Source: Desulfobulbus sp.
GTDB lineage: Bacteria; Desulfobacterota; Desulfobulbia; Desulfobulbales; Desulfobulbaceae
Reading direction: 5' to 3'
Length of the DNA stretch: 32,230 nt
Assembly: GCA_028684915.1 (NCBI GenBank)
Contig: JAQUEZ010000064.1
Coordinates: 1-32,230, forward strand
Below are positions 32,121 through 32,230 of this stretch, piece by piece (within the stretch, counting starts at the first letter, position 1; each line of letters starts with the position of its first letter). Below the pieces are notes generated by a model, which ran no database searches, was not told the origin of the DNA, and was given only the letters and a program-made list of their open reading frames with translations. The position numbers and the translations under genes were made by a program.

Positions 32121-32230
32121 ATGGGAACAGCGGTATATACACTTCGTGATGTGGTGAAAACCCGCAGCAAGGGGGGCGTTTCCTTCACGCTGCGGGTACC
32201 TGAGCTTGATATCCACCGGGGCGAATTCTG
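32121..32230 (+). CDS. N-terminal end of an ABC transporter ATP-binding protein (partial)
   Basis: ATG 32121 opens a frame running off the window: MGTAVYTLRDVVKTRS, then TLRVPELDIHRGEF. The pattern of an early beta-strand (YTLRDVVK) followed by a second strand and an RGEF turn is how ABC ATPases begin just before the Walker A loop. Walker A itself lies outside, so the call rests on this start only. It begins 5 bp after the VWA gene and no ribosome binding site is visible, so it is likely coupled to it. A TagT-like role in the same system is inferred from context. Confidence 0.65.
   Translation, partial: MGTAVYTLRDVVKTRSKGGVSFTLRVPELDIHRGEF

Overview
The window looks like chromosome of a Gram-negative, moderately GC-rich bacterium, most likely a deltaproteobacterium-type sulfur or sulfate metabolizer (Desulfobulbales, Desulfobacterota). 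This is an inference from gene style: a type II secretion (T2SS) operon with GspN, a PEP-CTERM protein, a DtxR regulator with a cysteine-rich tail, a yebC-ruvC-ruvA-ruvB block, and a long palindromic repeat starting GATGGCGTCGTAAAAA of a kind I associate with these genomes. No taxonomic marker gene is present.

Layout. (1) 1-1700 is accessory: the start of an unidentified minus-strand gene, a PEP-CTERM protein gene that has lost its signal peptide, a clear terminator, and an IS200-type insertion sequence with a single tyrosine (HUH) transposase and end hairpins. (2) 1699-4074 encodes a secreted delta-60-repeat protein with a CFI-box-like C-terminus. (3) 4123-15353 is a nearly complete T2SS operon in the order gspG-H-I-J-K-L-M-N-C-D-E. 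gspF lies on the opposite strand and overlaps the end of gspE by 8 bp. GspD carries a C-terminal TPR-like extension and GspC has no recognisable PDZ domain. (4) 16686-17204 is a DtxR/MntR-family metal regulator divergent from recN, with a palindromic operator candidate between them. (5) 17321-25245 is a plus-strand housekeeping run: recN, a PP-loop thiouridylase-like enzyme, a CCA-adding/poly(A) polymerase family enzyme, rlmE, yebC, ruvC, ruvA and ruvB (DNA repair, tRNA and rRNA maturation).

(6) 25246-25868 is a 620-bp gene-free spacer holding a hairpin, a weak promoter candidate and a 127-bp palindromic repeat. (7) 25869 to the window end is a tight plus-strand operon of envelope proteins: a secreted SUMF1/FGE-fold protein without the catalytic cysteines, a glycine-zipper coiled-coil lipoprotein, a second coiled-coil lipoprotein, an S41 (carboxy-terminal processing) protease, a large exported VWA protein with an SH3-like N-terminus, and the start of an ABC-transporter ATPase. 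The mix (SUMF1-fold periplasmic protein, lipoproteins, ABC ATPase, VWA) resembles the TagQRST/PpkA threonine-phosphorylation signalling branch known from type VI secretion. Here it carries an S41 protease and no T6SS gene is visible. It is the best candidate in the window for an undescribed envelope-surveillance system.
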